Made by a program: the position numbers and the translations under genes. Below, in pieces: positions 9,154 to 17,279 of a DNA stretch of 64,000 nucleotides. Position 1 is the stretch's first letter. The number at the start of each line of letters is the position of its first letter. Below the pieces are notes generated by a model. The model saw nothing but the letters and a program-made list of their open reading frames with translations. It had not been told where the DNA came from and made no database searches. This DNA is from Anabaena cylindrica PCC 7122. GTDB taxonomy: Bacteria; Cyanobacteriota; Cyanobacteriia; Cyanobacteriales; Nostocaceae. The stretch spans positions 5,198,001 through 5,262,000 of the forward strand of contig NC_019771.1 in the NCBI RefSeq assembly GCF_000317695.1, read 5' to 3'.

Positions 9154-9295
9154 ACGAATCCGCTTTCATCTAGATGAAAATTTTGATCCTGCAATCGCCC
9201 TTGGGTTGCGTCGTTATGGAATTGATGTCACAACCACAAACAATGTGGGATTACGCACTCAATCTGAGAGGTGTCGAATTTTTGTGAAAAAATGA
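9146..9295 (+). pseudogene. Truncated DUF5615 (PIN-like toxin) remnant
   Basis: Read from 9146 in one frame, the sequence encodes ITERIRFHLDENFDPAIAL, then GLRRYGIDVTTTNNVGLRT, then a short unrelated tail and a stop at 9293. This is the N-terminal third of a DUF5615 PIN-like protein, which typically begins MTERIRFHLDEN. The expected ATG is ATC, which removes the overlapping start, and the rest of the domain is missing. It directly overlaps the end of the DUF433 gene, exactly where the partner should be. Recognition of the family rests on sequence memory, not a search. Confidence 0.8.
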
Positions 9296-9305
9296 CAATA
9301 AAATT

Positions 9306-10097
9306 ATGAAAATTGCCACAATTAACATTCTCTTTAAATTGAATTATTGGACACAACGCAGACAATTATTAATAGATGGACTCAAAGCCGAAAATCCCGA
9401 TATCATTGCTTTACAAGAAGTCAGCTTATCAGAAGATACATCTGCTTGGATAGCAGAACAATTAAATATCCCCTATATTTATAAAGCTGTTCCCAAAGAA
9501 GTATGTAATAGTGATTTACCCTTTGGTTTAGCTATTCTCAGTCGTTATCCAATTGAAAAAACAGCAGCACTAAATTTAGAACATCAGGGAAGAATAGCCC
9601 AATATGCACAAATTAAGTTTGATGATAATAAATCAATAGTAATTTGTAACGGGCATTATTTTTGGCATCCCGGTTCTCACAAAAAACGTAATAAACAAAT
9701 ACAAATGATGTTAAATTGGTTATCAGAATTTCCTGATACAATGCCAATTATATCAGTAGGAGATTTTAATGGTACTCCCGATACATCAGGAATTGCATTA
9801 GTTAAAGAAAAATATCAATCAGCATATCAAGTTTATCATGGACAAGAACCAGAATATACTTGCCCCACACCTTTAGATAAAATTAGTTGGAAGAAACGAA
9901 TCAGACAATTTTGGAGAACTTTAATTTTTAATAGAAGTTGGAAACCGTGGCAGGGAACTTTAGATTATATTTTTATTAATCAGCATTTACAGGTGAAAGA
10001 TTGTCGAATAATTCTCAATCAACCAGCAGATAATAACCGTTATCTTTATCCTTCGGATCATTTTGGGATTGTTGCTGATTTAGAGATTGTTGATTAA
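9306..10097 (+). CDS. Endonuclease/exonuclease/phosphatase family hydrolase
   Basis: This 263-residue protein has the EEP fold motifs in order: IALQEVS (metal-binding Glu, about 35-41), NGHYFWHPGSHKKRNKQI (central His), ISVGDFNGTPDTS (catalytic Asp/Asn, about 149-161), LDYIFIN and the C-terminal PSDHFGIVADLE (Asp-His pair). Family members cleave phosphodiesters in DNA, lipids or nucleotides, and the substrate cannot be read from sequence. No signal peptide is visible, so it is probably cytoplasmic. It begins 10 bp after the DUF5615 remnant, but there is no evidence that they were ever linked in function. Confidence 0.88.
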   Translation: MKIATINILFKLNYWTQRRQLLIDGLKAENPDIIALQEVSLSEDTSAWIAEQLNIPYIYKAVPKEVCNSDLPFGLAILSRYPIEKTAALNLEHQGRIAQYAQIKFDDNKSIVICNGHYFWHPGSHKKRNKQIQMMLNWLSEFPDTMPIISVGDFNGTPDTSGIALVKEKYQSAYQVYHGQEPEYTCPTPLDKISWKKRIRQFWRTLIFNRSWKPWQGTLDYIFINQHLQVKDCRIILNQPADNNRYLYPSDHFGIVADLEIVD

Positions 10098-10398
10098 AAA
10101 GTTTAATATAGCCGTTCCCATGCTCGTGAGGTACAAAGTTTTTTCGTTTTAGGGAACAGGGAACAGGCAACTCTTAACAAAAAAAACTCATATTTAAAAA
10201 CATGAGATTGAAATAATGACACTGTTTTTTGACTGAGCTTTAAACTCAGAAATAAAGTTTCTTATCTGTTCCCTGTTTTGTAAGTACTTATGCCCCCTGT
10301 TGCCTACTTCCTGCCCCATGTCACCTGTTGCTAAATTACAAAAAGAGTGTAAAGTATTCTAGAACAGAACCTCATTCTTCTATTTTACGCATCCATCT
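10098..10398. other. Intergenic region with degenerate heptamers
   Basis: This 301-bp gap contains reverse-orientation, decayed heptamers of the GGGAACA/GGTGACA type (about 10150-10170 and 10266-10330) and AT-rich DNA between them. I see no gene, terminator or RNA. Confidence 0.5.
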
Positions 10399-10638
10399 AT
10401 GGATAGAAAAAGTAAACGCCTGTTACTCCTTATTGTTGCTTGTAGTGTATCTGGTGTCATTTTAGGCGGGACTTCCGCATGGGCAGAAAGCAAAATGTGC
10501 TTGAGTGCTGATTCAATCAGCAGCGAATGTCTGACTAAAAACCCAGTAGAAAAAACTATTCAAGGTATGAGTACTGGGTTATTAGCCGGGGCTGGGGCTG
10601 CTTTTGGTGCAGCCTGGAATTTACACCACCAAGACTAA
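10399..10638 (+). CDS. Small exported or membrane protein, hypothetical
   Basis: This 79-residue protein has a basic N-terminus and a hydrophobic segment (LLLLIVACSVSGVILGG, likely signal cleavage after AWA), two cysteines in the mature part (MCLSADSISSEC), and a Gly/Ala-rich hydrophobic stretch near the C-terminus (STGLLAGAGAAFGAAWN). I do not recognise a family. The plus-strand stop TAA and the minus-strand stop of the next gene share the four bases CTAA. The clear signal peptide and compact frame support a real gene. Confidence 0.65.
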   Translation: MDRKSKRLLLLIVACSVSGVILGGTSAWAESKMCLSADSISSECLTKNPVEKTIQGMSTGLLAGAGAAFGAAWNLHHQD

Positions 10639-11369
10639 AAGCGATAATTGCGATCGCCTATCCACATACTCGTAGGTACAGCATTACCTTGAGGATCTAC
10701 TTTCACTCTTACCACTATCGGCGATCTCCGCCCATTTCTCCTTTCCTGTGTTTCCAACAGATCATTATTAATCTGCTGTCTTTGTTCTTCAGAAATGTAA
10801 TAGTTTTCCAAACCGTAATTAATCAAACCATCTTGATAATTACCCCTTAAAGCTACCTGATTATTGCGTAAGTTCTGAGGACGACTACTACTGACACGCA
10901 CTGGTCTCCAAGCCCTAGGAATACCAACATCACGATTAAAAGATAGTTGTTCTTGCAAAGTTAAATATAAGACACTACCCTGAGTTACTTGTGAGTTTCT
11001 CAGGGAATTTTGTCTTACCCAATCTCTCCACCCAGGTAATCTTCTCAAAGTTTCACTGCGGGATATATTATAATCAAGCGTTAAAGCAGAACCCCGCAGC
11101 AAATTATTAGAAGATACAGGTAGAGTTTGCAAAACCACCGTTTTACCAGCTACATCTGTATACATCGCTTGAGTTGGAACCGCCAAAATTAGGCCAATTT
11201 GCACCATTAAAGGTGCTATTAACCGCCAAATTGGTAGCGGCTCATTAGCCTTTTGTTCAGTAGCTATCAAGTAATCCCGAAAAGTCAACTTTTCCGAAAA
11301 CTCCTTCTCTGGGCTTAAGGTTTGCTTCGATTCAGGTGATTTATTCGATTCAGGTGATTTATTTGTCAT
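10635..11369 (-). CDS. GDYXXLXY-type membrane-anchored protein
   Basis: This 244-residue protein has a charged N-terminus, one transmembrane helix (LIAPLMVQIGLILAVPTQAMY, about 50-70) and an exported domain with the GDYXXLXY-like motif RGNYQDGLINYGLENYYISE, followed by VVRVKVDPQGNAVPTSMWIG. Such proteins are usually encoded beside DUF2157 or DUF4401 polytopic proteins, and here the DUF2157 gene lies 122 bp upstream on the same strand. The function of the pair is not known. The N-terminus contains a short direct repeat (NKSPES twice). Confidence 0.8.
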   Translation of the reverse strand: MTNKSPESNKSPESKQTLSPEKEFSEKLTFRDYLIATEQKANEPLPIWRLIAPLMVQIGLILAVPTQAMYTDVAGKTVVLQTLPVSSNNLLRGSALTLDYNISRSETLRRLPGWRDWVRQNSLRNSQVTQGSVLYLTLQEQLSFNRDVGIPRAWRPVRVSSSRPQNLRNNQVALRGNYQDGLINYGLENYYISEEQRQQINNDLLETQERRNGRRSPIVVRVKVDPQGNAVPTSMWIGDRNYRF

Positions 11370-11491
11370 GATAATTAATTGCTTAGAGTTTGTTTAGTTG
11401 TCACTTGTTAACAACCAATGACCAATAACTAATAGGATTTTTAACGCAGAGATTTAGTATATCCGTTAATTTTAGCTAAACAACTTCCCTA

Positions 11492-12922
11492 CTATTTCTT
11501 AGTAGCAGTACGTTCATGGAAGCGGCGTTCAAACCAAAGACCCCCAGAAATCAGACCAGAACCGCACAATACAAACACCAATGATCTAAACAATAAATCG
11601 GTATCGTACTCTAACACGCGGCTGATAATTTGCAAGACAAACAATAGCATACCGCACCAAAAAGAAAATCTGTTATTTAACTTCATTCCTTCTTGGATCA
11701 GTCCCCAAACTAATGTTGTCAACAGGACATTGAAAACAAAAATGCCCAGTTCGGGAATACGACTAATAGCTTGATGCCAAAAAGGTAATATGACAATAAA
11801 GCTGAGAAAAATGATAATGACAGTGATCGTAAAAAATACTTCCTTGCGGGTGGGATTATTACGATGACGAAACAGAAATAACCACTGCAAAACTGCCAAG
11901 CCGCTGATAATTCCTAAATCAATTATTGGCAGAGACTGGAACACATTCAAGGAATTTGTTGCCGAATTACCAAAACCAAAAGATTGCCATTGCCAACGGA
12001 AAGATAACAAATAAAAGACGACGCTAAAACACACCAAGGCTAAATTACGGGCTAGGGGTTGAAATAACCTGTAATGAACCGTGGGGAAAAGCAAGTCATC
12101 ATAACTCCAGAGTAATGATGGTGGAAGTGCTAAAGCAAAAGATGCCACCCAAGGAACTACATTAGAAGAAAAAGTCAGTAGTGGTAATGGGTTGAGATTA
12201 TATTGCAAAGAAACAGTAAAGGCTACAGCCGCTAACCCAAAAATCCACCGTGAACGGCAGACATAGGCTAAGGGAACAAATGCCAACCATGAAAGCAGAG
12301 GCATATGTCGCACTGCTAACCGCGCCCAACTCAACTCATTAGGAGAGGATAAAAACTCTCTGAGTCCTATCCAATAACCAATTTGGATGAGAACAATAGC
12401 TAAAATACCTAAAGAATTGAGCGACAGACTATAGGCCATCACTAAAACACCGAACCCCCAAGCCAAAAATAACTCAGCAGCAGAACCGCTAATATTGAAT
12501 ATTTGCGCCATTAGCAGTAAAGTTGCCCCTAAAATAAAGGCGCTGAGAATTAGCAAACCCTCTCCTAGTAGACGTTTACCTCGTTGTGGCTTTTTATTTT
12601 CAGATTTCTTGAGTGTTGGTTCTCTCCAAGTATAAAAACCAGTGATAGCAGTAGACAGGAACCAACTCATTAACAAGATAAACTTGACTTCTCTTGACCA
12701 TGTTTGCCAATTTGCTGCTACAAAGATAATTATGCCTAATCCTAAAAGTAAGCCACCTGCGGCAACGGCAATTAATCCAGAACTTTCTCGTGCAGCCGCT
12801 TCTATTTTATTAAATTGATAACGGTCTGCTAGTTGCTGGTGTTGAGAAGAACTAATAAGTCCTTCATCTCGCCAAAGTTTTGCTTCTTGGCGTAATTTTT
12901 TCGGAAAATTATCTGGGATCAT
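11492..12922 (-). CDS. DUF2157 polytopic membrane protein
   Basis: The likely protein is 476 residues, starting at the ATG at 12922 (MIPDNFPKKL) because GGAGAGG lies just upstream. An in-frame extension to 13021 is made of repeat-like GC-rich DNA and is unlikely to be translated. An N-terminal DUF2157 domain (LWRDEGLISSSQHQQLADRY) is followed by about twelve hydrophobic helices. It sits directly upstream of the GDYXXLXY gene, a pairing found in many bacteria, so the two probably form one membrane complex of unknown role. Confidence 0.85.
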   Translation of the reverse strand: MIPDNFPKKLRQEAKLWRDEGLISSSQHQQLADRYQFNKIEAAARESSGLIAVAAGGLLLGLGIIIFVAANWQTWSREVKFILLMSWFLSTAITGFYTWREPTLKKSENKKPQRGKRLLGEGLLILSAFILGATLLLMAQIFNISGSAAELFLAWGFGVLVMAYSLSLNSLGILAIVLIQIGYWIGLREFLSSPNELSWARLAVRHMPLLSWLAFVPLAYVCRSRWIFGLAAVAFTVSLQYNLNPLPLLTFSSNVVPWVASFALALPPSLLWSYDDLLFPTVHYRLFQPLARNLALVCFSVVFYLLSFRWQWQSFGFGNSATNSLNVFQSLPIIDLGIISGLAVLQWLFLFRHRNNPTRKEVFFTITVIIIFLSFIVILPFWHQAISRIPELGIFVFNVLLTTLVWGLIQEGMKLNNRFSFWCGMLLFVLQIISRVLEYDTDLLFRSLVFVLCGSGLISGGLWFERRFHERTATKK

Positions 12923-12984
12923 GACCTCTCCGGTGCAATGGGTTAGTTTAGCAAGTGTCAAAACACAGTTAGCTTCTAGCCAAA

Positions 12985-13025
12985 GGCCAGAAGCCGCGCC
13001 GGACGCGCTTCGCAAACGCAATCTA
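12985..13025. repeat. GC-rich dispersed repeat fragment
   Basis: A GC-rich island (CCGCGCCGGACGCGCTTCGC at its core) in AT-rich DNA, of the GCGnnGCG class of small dispersed repeats also seen near 820, 50400 and 60960-61110. It creates a false N-terminal extension of the DUF2157 frame. Confidence 0.5.
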
Positions 13026-13147
13026 AATGGTGGTCATTATATTTTCAGTATGCAGCTAAATACCTGGATGGCATTGTTCTGGTGTAACACTTTTAATATT
13101 GTTCTAATTAGCTAAAGTTCCCAAATATTTGAATCAAAAAATTAAAG

Positions 13148-14128
13148 ATGGAAAAGCCTTCAAATTTATTACTTAAAGTTTCGCGCCGTTTATTTGATAA
13201 TGATGATCAACAAGCAAAGTTTATAGATGCTTTAGTTAATCCTAAGCCTTTTTTACCTTGTATTCTTTGGTGTAAAAACAAGCCAGAAGATTCTCCTTTT
13301 ATGGTAGAGAATTCAACACTTTGGCAACCCCAATTTGTAGACCGTTTACAGTTAGGGCAAAAACCCGGTCAACATCCCCTACATCAACAAGGATATTTTT
13401 ATTGTTTGGATTTTTCTTCTGTATTTGCTGCTTCTATTTTGTTAACTATCAATCAATCAATACCTTTAGTGCTGGATATGTGCGCTGCACCGGGAGGTAA
13501 GAGTGTTTTTGCTTGGCAAGCATTACAACCTGATTTACTGATCAGTAATGAAGTGATTGGTAAGCGTTTGGGTATGTTAATTTCTAACTTGAAACGCTGC
13601 CAGATTAAACCTAGTGGTGTAGTAAATAGAGATTCTAGTATTTTTGCAGAAATGTTTCCTTTGTCTAGTAATTTAGTCCTAGTAGATGCGCCTTGTACTG
13701 GGCAATCTTTATTAGCTAAGGGTGAAAAAGCACCTGGATGTTTTCACTCTACATCAATTAATAAAAGTGCTAATCGCCAAAAACGTATTATTGCTAACTC
13801 AGGACAGGTTGTAGCTCCTCAAGGTTATTTGGCTTATATGACTTGTACCTATTCACCGGAAGAAAATGAGCAAGTATGTGAATGGTTTTTAGAAAAGTTT
13901 CCCCAATTTCAAGCGGTGGAAGTTCCTCATTTATTACAATATCAATCACATTTAACTACTATTCCTTGTTATCGGATGTTTCCCCAAGATGGTTTAGGTG
14001 CTGGTGCGTTTACTGTGTTGTTTAAAAATACAGATGAGGGTGAAAGAAAGGAGATAGATTTAGATGCTATTTCCTCAATGTATATTTACAAAGATATGGA
14101 AATCAAAAATTTAGGACTTACGCATTGA
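13148..14128 (+). CDS. RsmB/NOP family RNA m5C methyltransferase
   Basis: This 326-residue protein has all the NOL1/NOP2/sun signatures: SAM-binding loop VLDMCAAPGGKS (about 113-124), LVDAPCTGQS with the motif-IV cysteine and TCTYSPEENE with the catalytic motif-VI cysteine. It therefore methylates C5 of cytosine in RNA by a two-cysteine mechanism. The N-terminal RNA-binding part is short compared with RsmB and RsmF, so the target (rRNA or tRNA) is unclear. It is monocistronic. The last 30 residues are charged and probably not part of the fold. Confidence 0.92.
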   Translation: MEKPSNLLLKVSRRLFDNDDQQAKFIDALVNPKPFLPCILWCKNKPEDSPFMVENSTLWQPQFVDRLQLGQKPGQHPLHQQGYFYCLDFSSVFAASILLTINQSIPLVLDMCAAPGGKSVFAWQALQPDLLISNEVIGKRLGMLISNLKRCQIKPSGVVNRDSSIFAEMFPLSSNLVLVDAPCTGQSLLAKGEKAPGCFHSTSINKSANRQKRIIANSGQVVAPQGYLAYMTCTYSPEENEQVCEWFLEKFPQFQAVEVPHLLQYQSHLTTIPCYRMFPQDGLGAGAFTVLFKNTDEGERKEIDLDAISSMYIYKDMEIKNLGLTH

Positions 14129-14287
14129 CAGAATAACAAAATAGTGGATTGATAAATTGGGATTTATTGGTTTACACATTAAAACGGTATTTTGTCATCA
14201 GATAAAAAATATCAATCTCTGTTAGAATAGCTAAAATTGAATGACATCAAAAAAATGACCGAATACTAAATTGGGGAGAATATTAAA

Positions 14288-14602
14288 ATGGGAGATAAAT
14301 TTGGTTCTATTGTTTTTTATAGTTTTTATATTTTTGAAAGAAACTATCATAAATTGAAATCAACTATTCAAGGTTATAAAAACCTCATAGCTAGTGATGA
14401 TTTTATATCTGATAGCCAAAAGTACATGGAATTACACATATACGGTGGTAGAGAACTTAGTCGCTTAATCCATAATTACGCTACTGCATGGTCTTCTTTG
14501 AGAGATAGTACTCGTGCTATTCAAAGAAAACTGGAAACAAAAACAAAATTCTATGTAGTGTGTAGTATGTTAGCACCTACAAATGCGATCGCACTTTCAT
14601 GA
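14288..14602 (+). CDS. Hypothetical protein, possibly truncated
   Basis: This 104-residue frame is not recognised. It is rich in aromatic and charged residues (FGSIVFYSFYIFERNYHKLK) and looks helical. The last residues (APTNAIALS) are encoded by DNA that contains the HIP1 octamer GCGATCGC, only a few bases before the DUF2887 start, so the native C-terminus may have been replaced when the DUF2887 gene arrived. GGGGAG about 10 nt upstream of the ATG supports translation. Confidence 0.45.
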   Translation: MGDKFGSIVFYSFYIFERNYHKLKSTIQGYKNLIASDDFISDSQKYMELHIYGGRELSRLIHNYATAWSSLRDSTRAIQRKLETKTKFYVVCSMLAPTNAIALS

Positions 14603-14605
14603 AAA

Positions 14606-15403
14606 ATGAAGACAGACACGATATTCTACACCCTTCTGCAAAATCTCCCCAGCGTTTTATTTGAACTGCTGGAAAAATCACCCGAACTAGCTGCACACTA
14701 CGAATTTTCATCAGTAGAAATCAAAGAACTAGCACGTCGCATAGATGGTGTATTTCTACCCAAAGTCGAGTACCCAGAAGATCCTATTTATTTTGTTGAA
14801 GTCCAATTTCAAAATGATGATGATTTATACTGGCGGTTGATTACCGAAGTATTTCTGTATTTAAACCAATATAAACCTGATAAATCATGGCAAGCTGTAG
14901 TATTGTGGGCTAAACGGAGTTTTGATCCTGGTATTCCCTTTACATATCAAACTTCACTAGCTGCTGGACAAATTCATGTAGTTTATTTAGATGAATTAAC
15001 TGATACATCAACTTCAATTGGTTTAGAAATTATTCAATTAGTAGTTGCGCCTGAAGATGAAGCAGTACAAACAGCAAGAAGTTTAATTAATTTAGTACAA
15101 CAAGCAGATGCGGCCAACAGTCGTTATCTTTTAGAATTAGTAGAAAGAATGCTAATTTATAAGTTTTCCACCTATAGCCGTCAGGAGTTAGAAGCAATGT
15201 TTGGATTAACAGAATGGCGACAAACCAGATTTTATCAAGAAGTGAAGGAAGAAGTTCAGGAAGAAACTAAGCTAAATACTAAGTTAGAAGCAATTCCTCG
15301 TCTTTTGAAAATGGGTTTAAGTGTAGAACAAATTGCCGAAGCACTAGAATTAAAAATCGAAGTGGTACGACAAGCCCTTAAAAAGCAGGATAGACAGGAC
15401 TAA
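14606..15403 (+). CDS. DUF2887/Rpn-like putative nuclease
   Basis: This 265-residue protein belongs to the DUF2887 group, related to the Rpn (recombination-promoting nuclease/putative transposase) proteins common in cyanobacteria. The N-terminal half has a PD-(D/E)XK-like core: RRIDGVFLP (Asp) and PIYFVEVQFQ (Glu-x-Gln in place of the usual E-x-K). The C-terminal part is a charged helix (EVKEEVQEETKLNTKLEAI) and a helix-turn-helix-like end (LSVEQIAEALELKIEVVRQAL). Rpn proteins are DNA nucleases linked to RecA-independent recombination; for DUF2887 that role is inferred. Only 3 bp separate it from the preceding frame. Confidence 0.85.
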   Translation: MKTDTIFYTLLQNLPSVLFELLEKSPELAAHYEFSSVEIKELARRIDGVFLPKVEYPEDPIYFVEVQFQNDDDLYWRLITEVFLYLNQYKPDKSWQAVVLWAKRSFDPGIPFTYQTSLAAGQIHVVYLDELTDTSTSIGLEIIQLVVAPEDEAVQTARSLINLVQQADAANSRYLLELVERMLIYKFSTYSRQELEAMFGLTEWRQTRFYQEVKEEVQEETKLNTKLEAIPRLLKMGLSVEQIAEALELKIEVVRQALKKQDRQD

Positions 15404-15494
15404 GGCATCTAAGATGACGATAAATTTGTGGTAAACAAGTATAAAATGATGTTATTACCATAAAAACCCTAAAAATACTCACAATTTATCACCG

Positions 15495-16253
15495 ATGTTA
15501 TCTGTAATTGAGTCTTTTAACCCCTGGATAGTTGGCGTTGTATTAAATACAATTTTGTTGGCAATAGTGGCAATTATTCCTAAAAAATTGCTCACCCCGG
15601 CGGGTATATTTCATGCTTGGTTATTGGGAATTATCATTTGGGGAACACTAGGCTGGCAAGGATATCTAGTGGTAGTGTTTTATTTTATTGTCGGTTCTGG
15701 GGTAACGCGGATTGGGATGGCAGAAAAGGAAGCAGCGGGAATTGCGGAAAAGCGTTCTGGTGCTAGGGGGCCGGAAAACGTTTGGGGTTCGGCATTAGTT
15801 GGGGCTTTGTGCGCTGTGGGAGTGTTGCTTGTACCCAGTTTCCAGTCTTTGCTAGTTTTGGGTTATGTGGCGAGTTTTAGCACTAAGCTATCTGACACGA
15901 CTGCGAGTGAAGTTGGTAAAGCTTATGGTAAAAGTACCTTTTTGATTACGACGCTGCAACCTGTGGCTAGGGGAACAGAAGGGGCGGTAAGTTTGGAGGG
16001 GACTTTAGCTGGTGTAGTAGGATCGATCGCGATCGCACTTGTGGCTTGGGGCGTAAATTTAATTGATCCCCTAGGAATTGTTTGGTGTGCGATCGCAGCA
16101 TTTATTGCTACAAATTTAGAAAGTGTCATTGGTGCAACTTTGCAATCTAAATATACTTGGCTCACTAATGAAGTTGTAAATATTGTCAATACACTGATTG
16201 GGGCTGTTGCAGCTATTGTCATTGCTTTGATTTGGAAGAGCATATTTGTTTAA
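15495..16253 (+). CDS. DUF92/TIGR00297 membrane protein, VTE6-like
   Basis: This 252-residue polytopic protein matches the DUF92 family: about six hydrophobic helices, with conserved KRSGARGPENVWGSALVG, SFSTKLSDTTASEVGKAYG and RGTEGAVSLEGTLAG stretches. In plants VTE6 (DUF92) is a phytyl-phosphate kinase that recycles chlorophyll phytol into tocopherol and phylloquinone, and the cyanobacterial homologue is thought to act similarly, so phytol salvage is the best guess. A strong intrinsic terminator lies 30 bp downstream. Confidence 0.88.
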   Translation: MLSVIESFNPWIVGVVLNTILLAIVAIIPKKLLTPAGIFHAWLLGIIIWGTLGWQGYLVVVFYFIVGSGVTRIGMAEKEAAGIAEKRSGARGPENVWGSALVGALCAVGVLLVPSFQSLLVLGYVASFSTKLSDTTASEVGKAYGKSTFLITTLQPVARGTEGAVSLEGTLAGVVGSIAIALVAWGVNLIDPLGIVWCAIAAFIATNLESVIGATLQSKYTWLTNEVVNIVNTLIGAVAAIVIALIWKSIFV

Positions 16254-16282
16254 AATTTTACCAAAATTTGGATAAAATATGG

Positions 16283-16304
16283 CAGCAAATTTGCTGTTTT
16301 TTTT
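16283..16304 (+). terminator. Intrinsic terminator after the DUF92 gene
   Basis: The perfect palindrome CAGCAAATTTGCTG (16283-16296) is followed at once by eight T residues. This is a classic Rho-independent terminator layout, 30 bp after the stop codon. Confidence 0.8.
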
Positions 16305-16520
16305 ATATTCATTGCAGCATAGAATACTAACTTTTGAGTAAATTATTGTATTTACTAGTTTAAATAACTTAAGTATTTTCGGTAAATTTTATAATTATTT
16401 ATTTTTGCCATATTTAATTCACAGAATCTTTATCATTGTGAACCGTAATTTCCTGCGGTTTTATCTATTATTTAATGGAAAAGTTGTATATATTTTTAGC
16501 GGCTTCATCATATTTATTTC

Positions 16521-17279
16521 ATGGAATCTTCATCATTTTTGACTGTCAACGACGAGCAAATTGACCTTTCTCAAGTAGTCAAGTATTTACAAGTCTCTGG
16601 TAAACTGAATCAGTTTATTAGTGATGTACTGCGTCAATATATAATAGAAACAGAACTAGAAAAACGAGATGACATAGATATCAGTACAGGGATAATTGAA
16701 CAAACAATTATTGATTATCGACTCAAAAATCAACTTACTGATCCTCAAATTTTCCAAGAATGGTTAAAAAATAATGGTACTGACTATGCCACATTTCTAG
16801 CATCAGTTACTTTCAGTTTCAAATTAGAAAAACTGAAGGCTTTAGTTGCCGAATCAAAACTATCAGAATACTTTATTGAACGGAAAATTTACTTAGATCG
16901 AGTCGTACTTTCTCGAATTATGGTTGATAATCGAGAACTGGCTGAAGAACTACACACTCAAATTGAAGAAGGAAGTAGTTTTGAGCAACTAGCAAAAGAG
17001 TATTCACTGGCAGATGAGCGAGTTTTTAATGGCATGATGGGACCACTTAGTCGGGGTAGTTTACCAGATATGCTGAGGGCGGCTGTGGATGCGGTAAATC
17101 CCAGTCAATTAATAGGCCCAATCGAGTTAGAAGGGCGGTTTAGTTTGTTTAGATTAGAAAACATTCTGCCAGCATCTTTAGAAAATGTTCAACTTAAGCA
17201 ATCACTACAAAATGAGTTATTTGAGCAATGGATAGGGGAGAAAATTCAAAGTCTGACAGTAAAATTACAAGTGAGCTAA
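16521..17279 (+). CDS. Parvulin-type peptidylprolyl isomerase, cytoplasmic
   Basis: This 252-residue protein has a SurA-like helical N-terminal part (about 1-110) and a rotamase domain (about 122-215, with LDRVVLSRIMVDNRELAEELHTQIEEGSSFEQLAKEYS described by its IEEGSSFEQLAKEYS core, then GPLSRGSLPDML). There is no signal peptide, so it should act in the cytoplasm. Its 3' end overlaps the start of the ABC exporter frame by 52 bp, so the two are co-translated. In cyanobacteria such isomerases are repeatedly found beside HlyB-like exporters; a chaperone role that keeps the substrate unfolded is an inference from this. Confidence 0.85.
   Translation: MESSSFLTVNDEQIDLSQVVKYLQVSGKLNQFISDVLRQYIIETELEKRDDIDISTGIIEQTIIDYRLKNQLTDPQIFQEWLKNNGTDYATFLASVTFSFKLEKLKALVAESKLSEYFIERKIYLDRVVLSRIMVDNRELAEELHTQIEEGSSFEQLAKEYSLADERVFNGMMGPLSRGSLPDMLRAAVDAVNPSQLIGPIELEGRFSLFRLENILPASLENVQLKQSLQNELFEQWIGEKIQSLTVKLQVS

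Noticed and set aside
12923..13021. N-terminal extension of the DUF2157 protein
   Set aside because: The extension is encoded by GC-rich repeat DNA, and a good ribosome binding site precedes the internal ATG at 12922.
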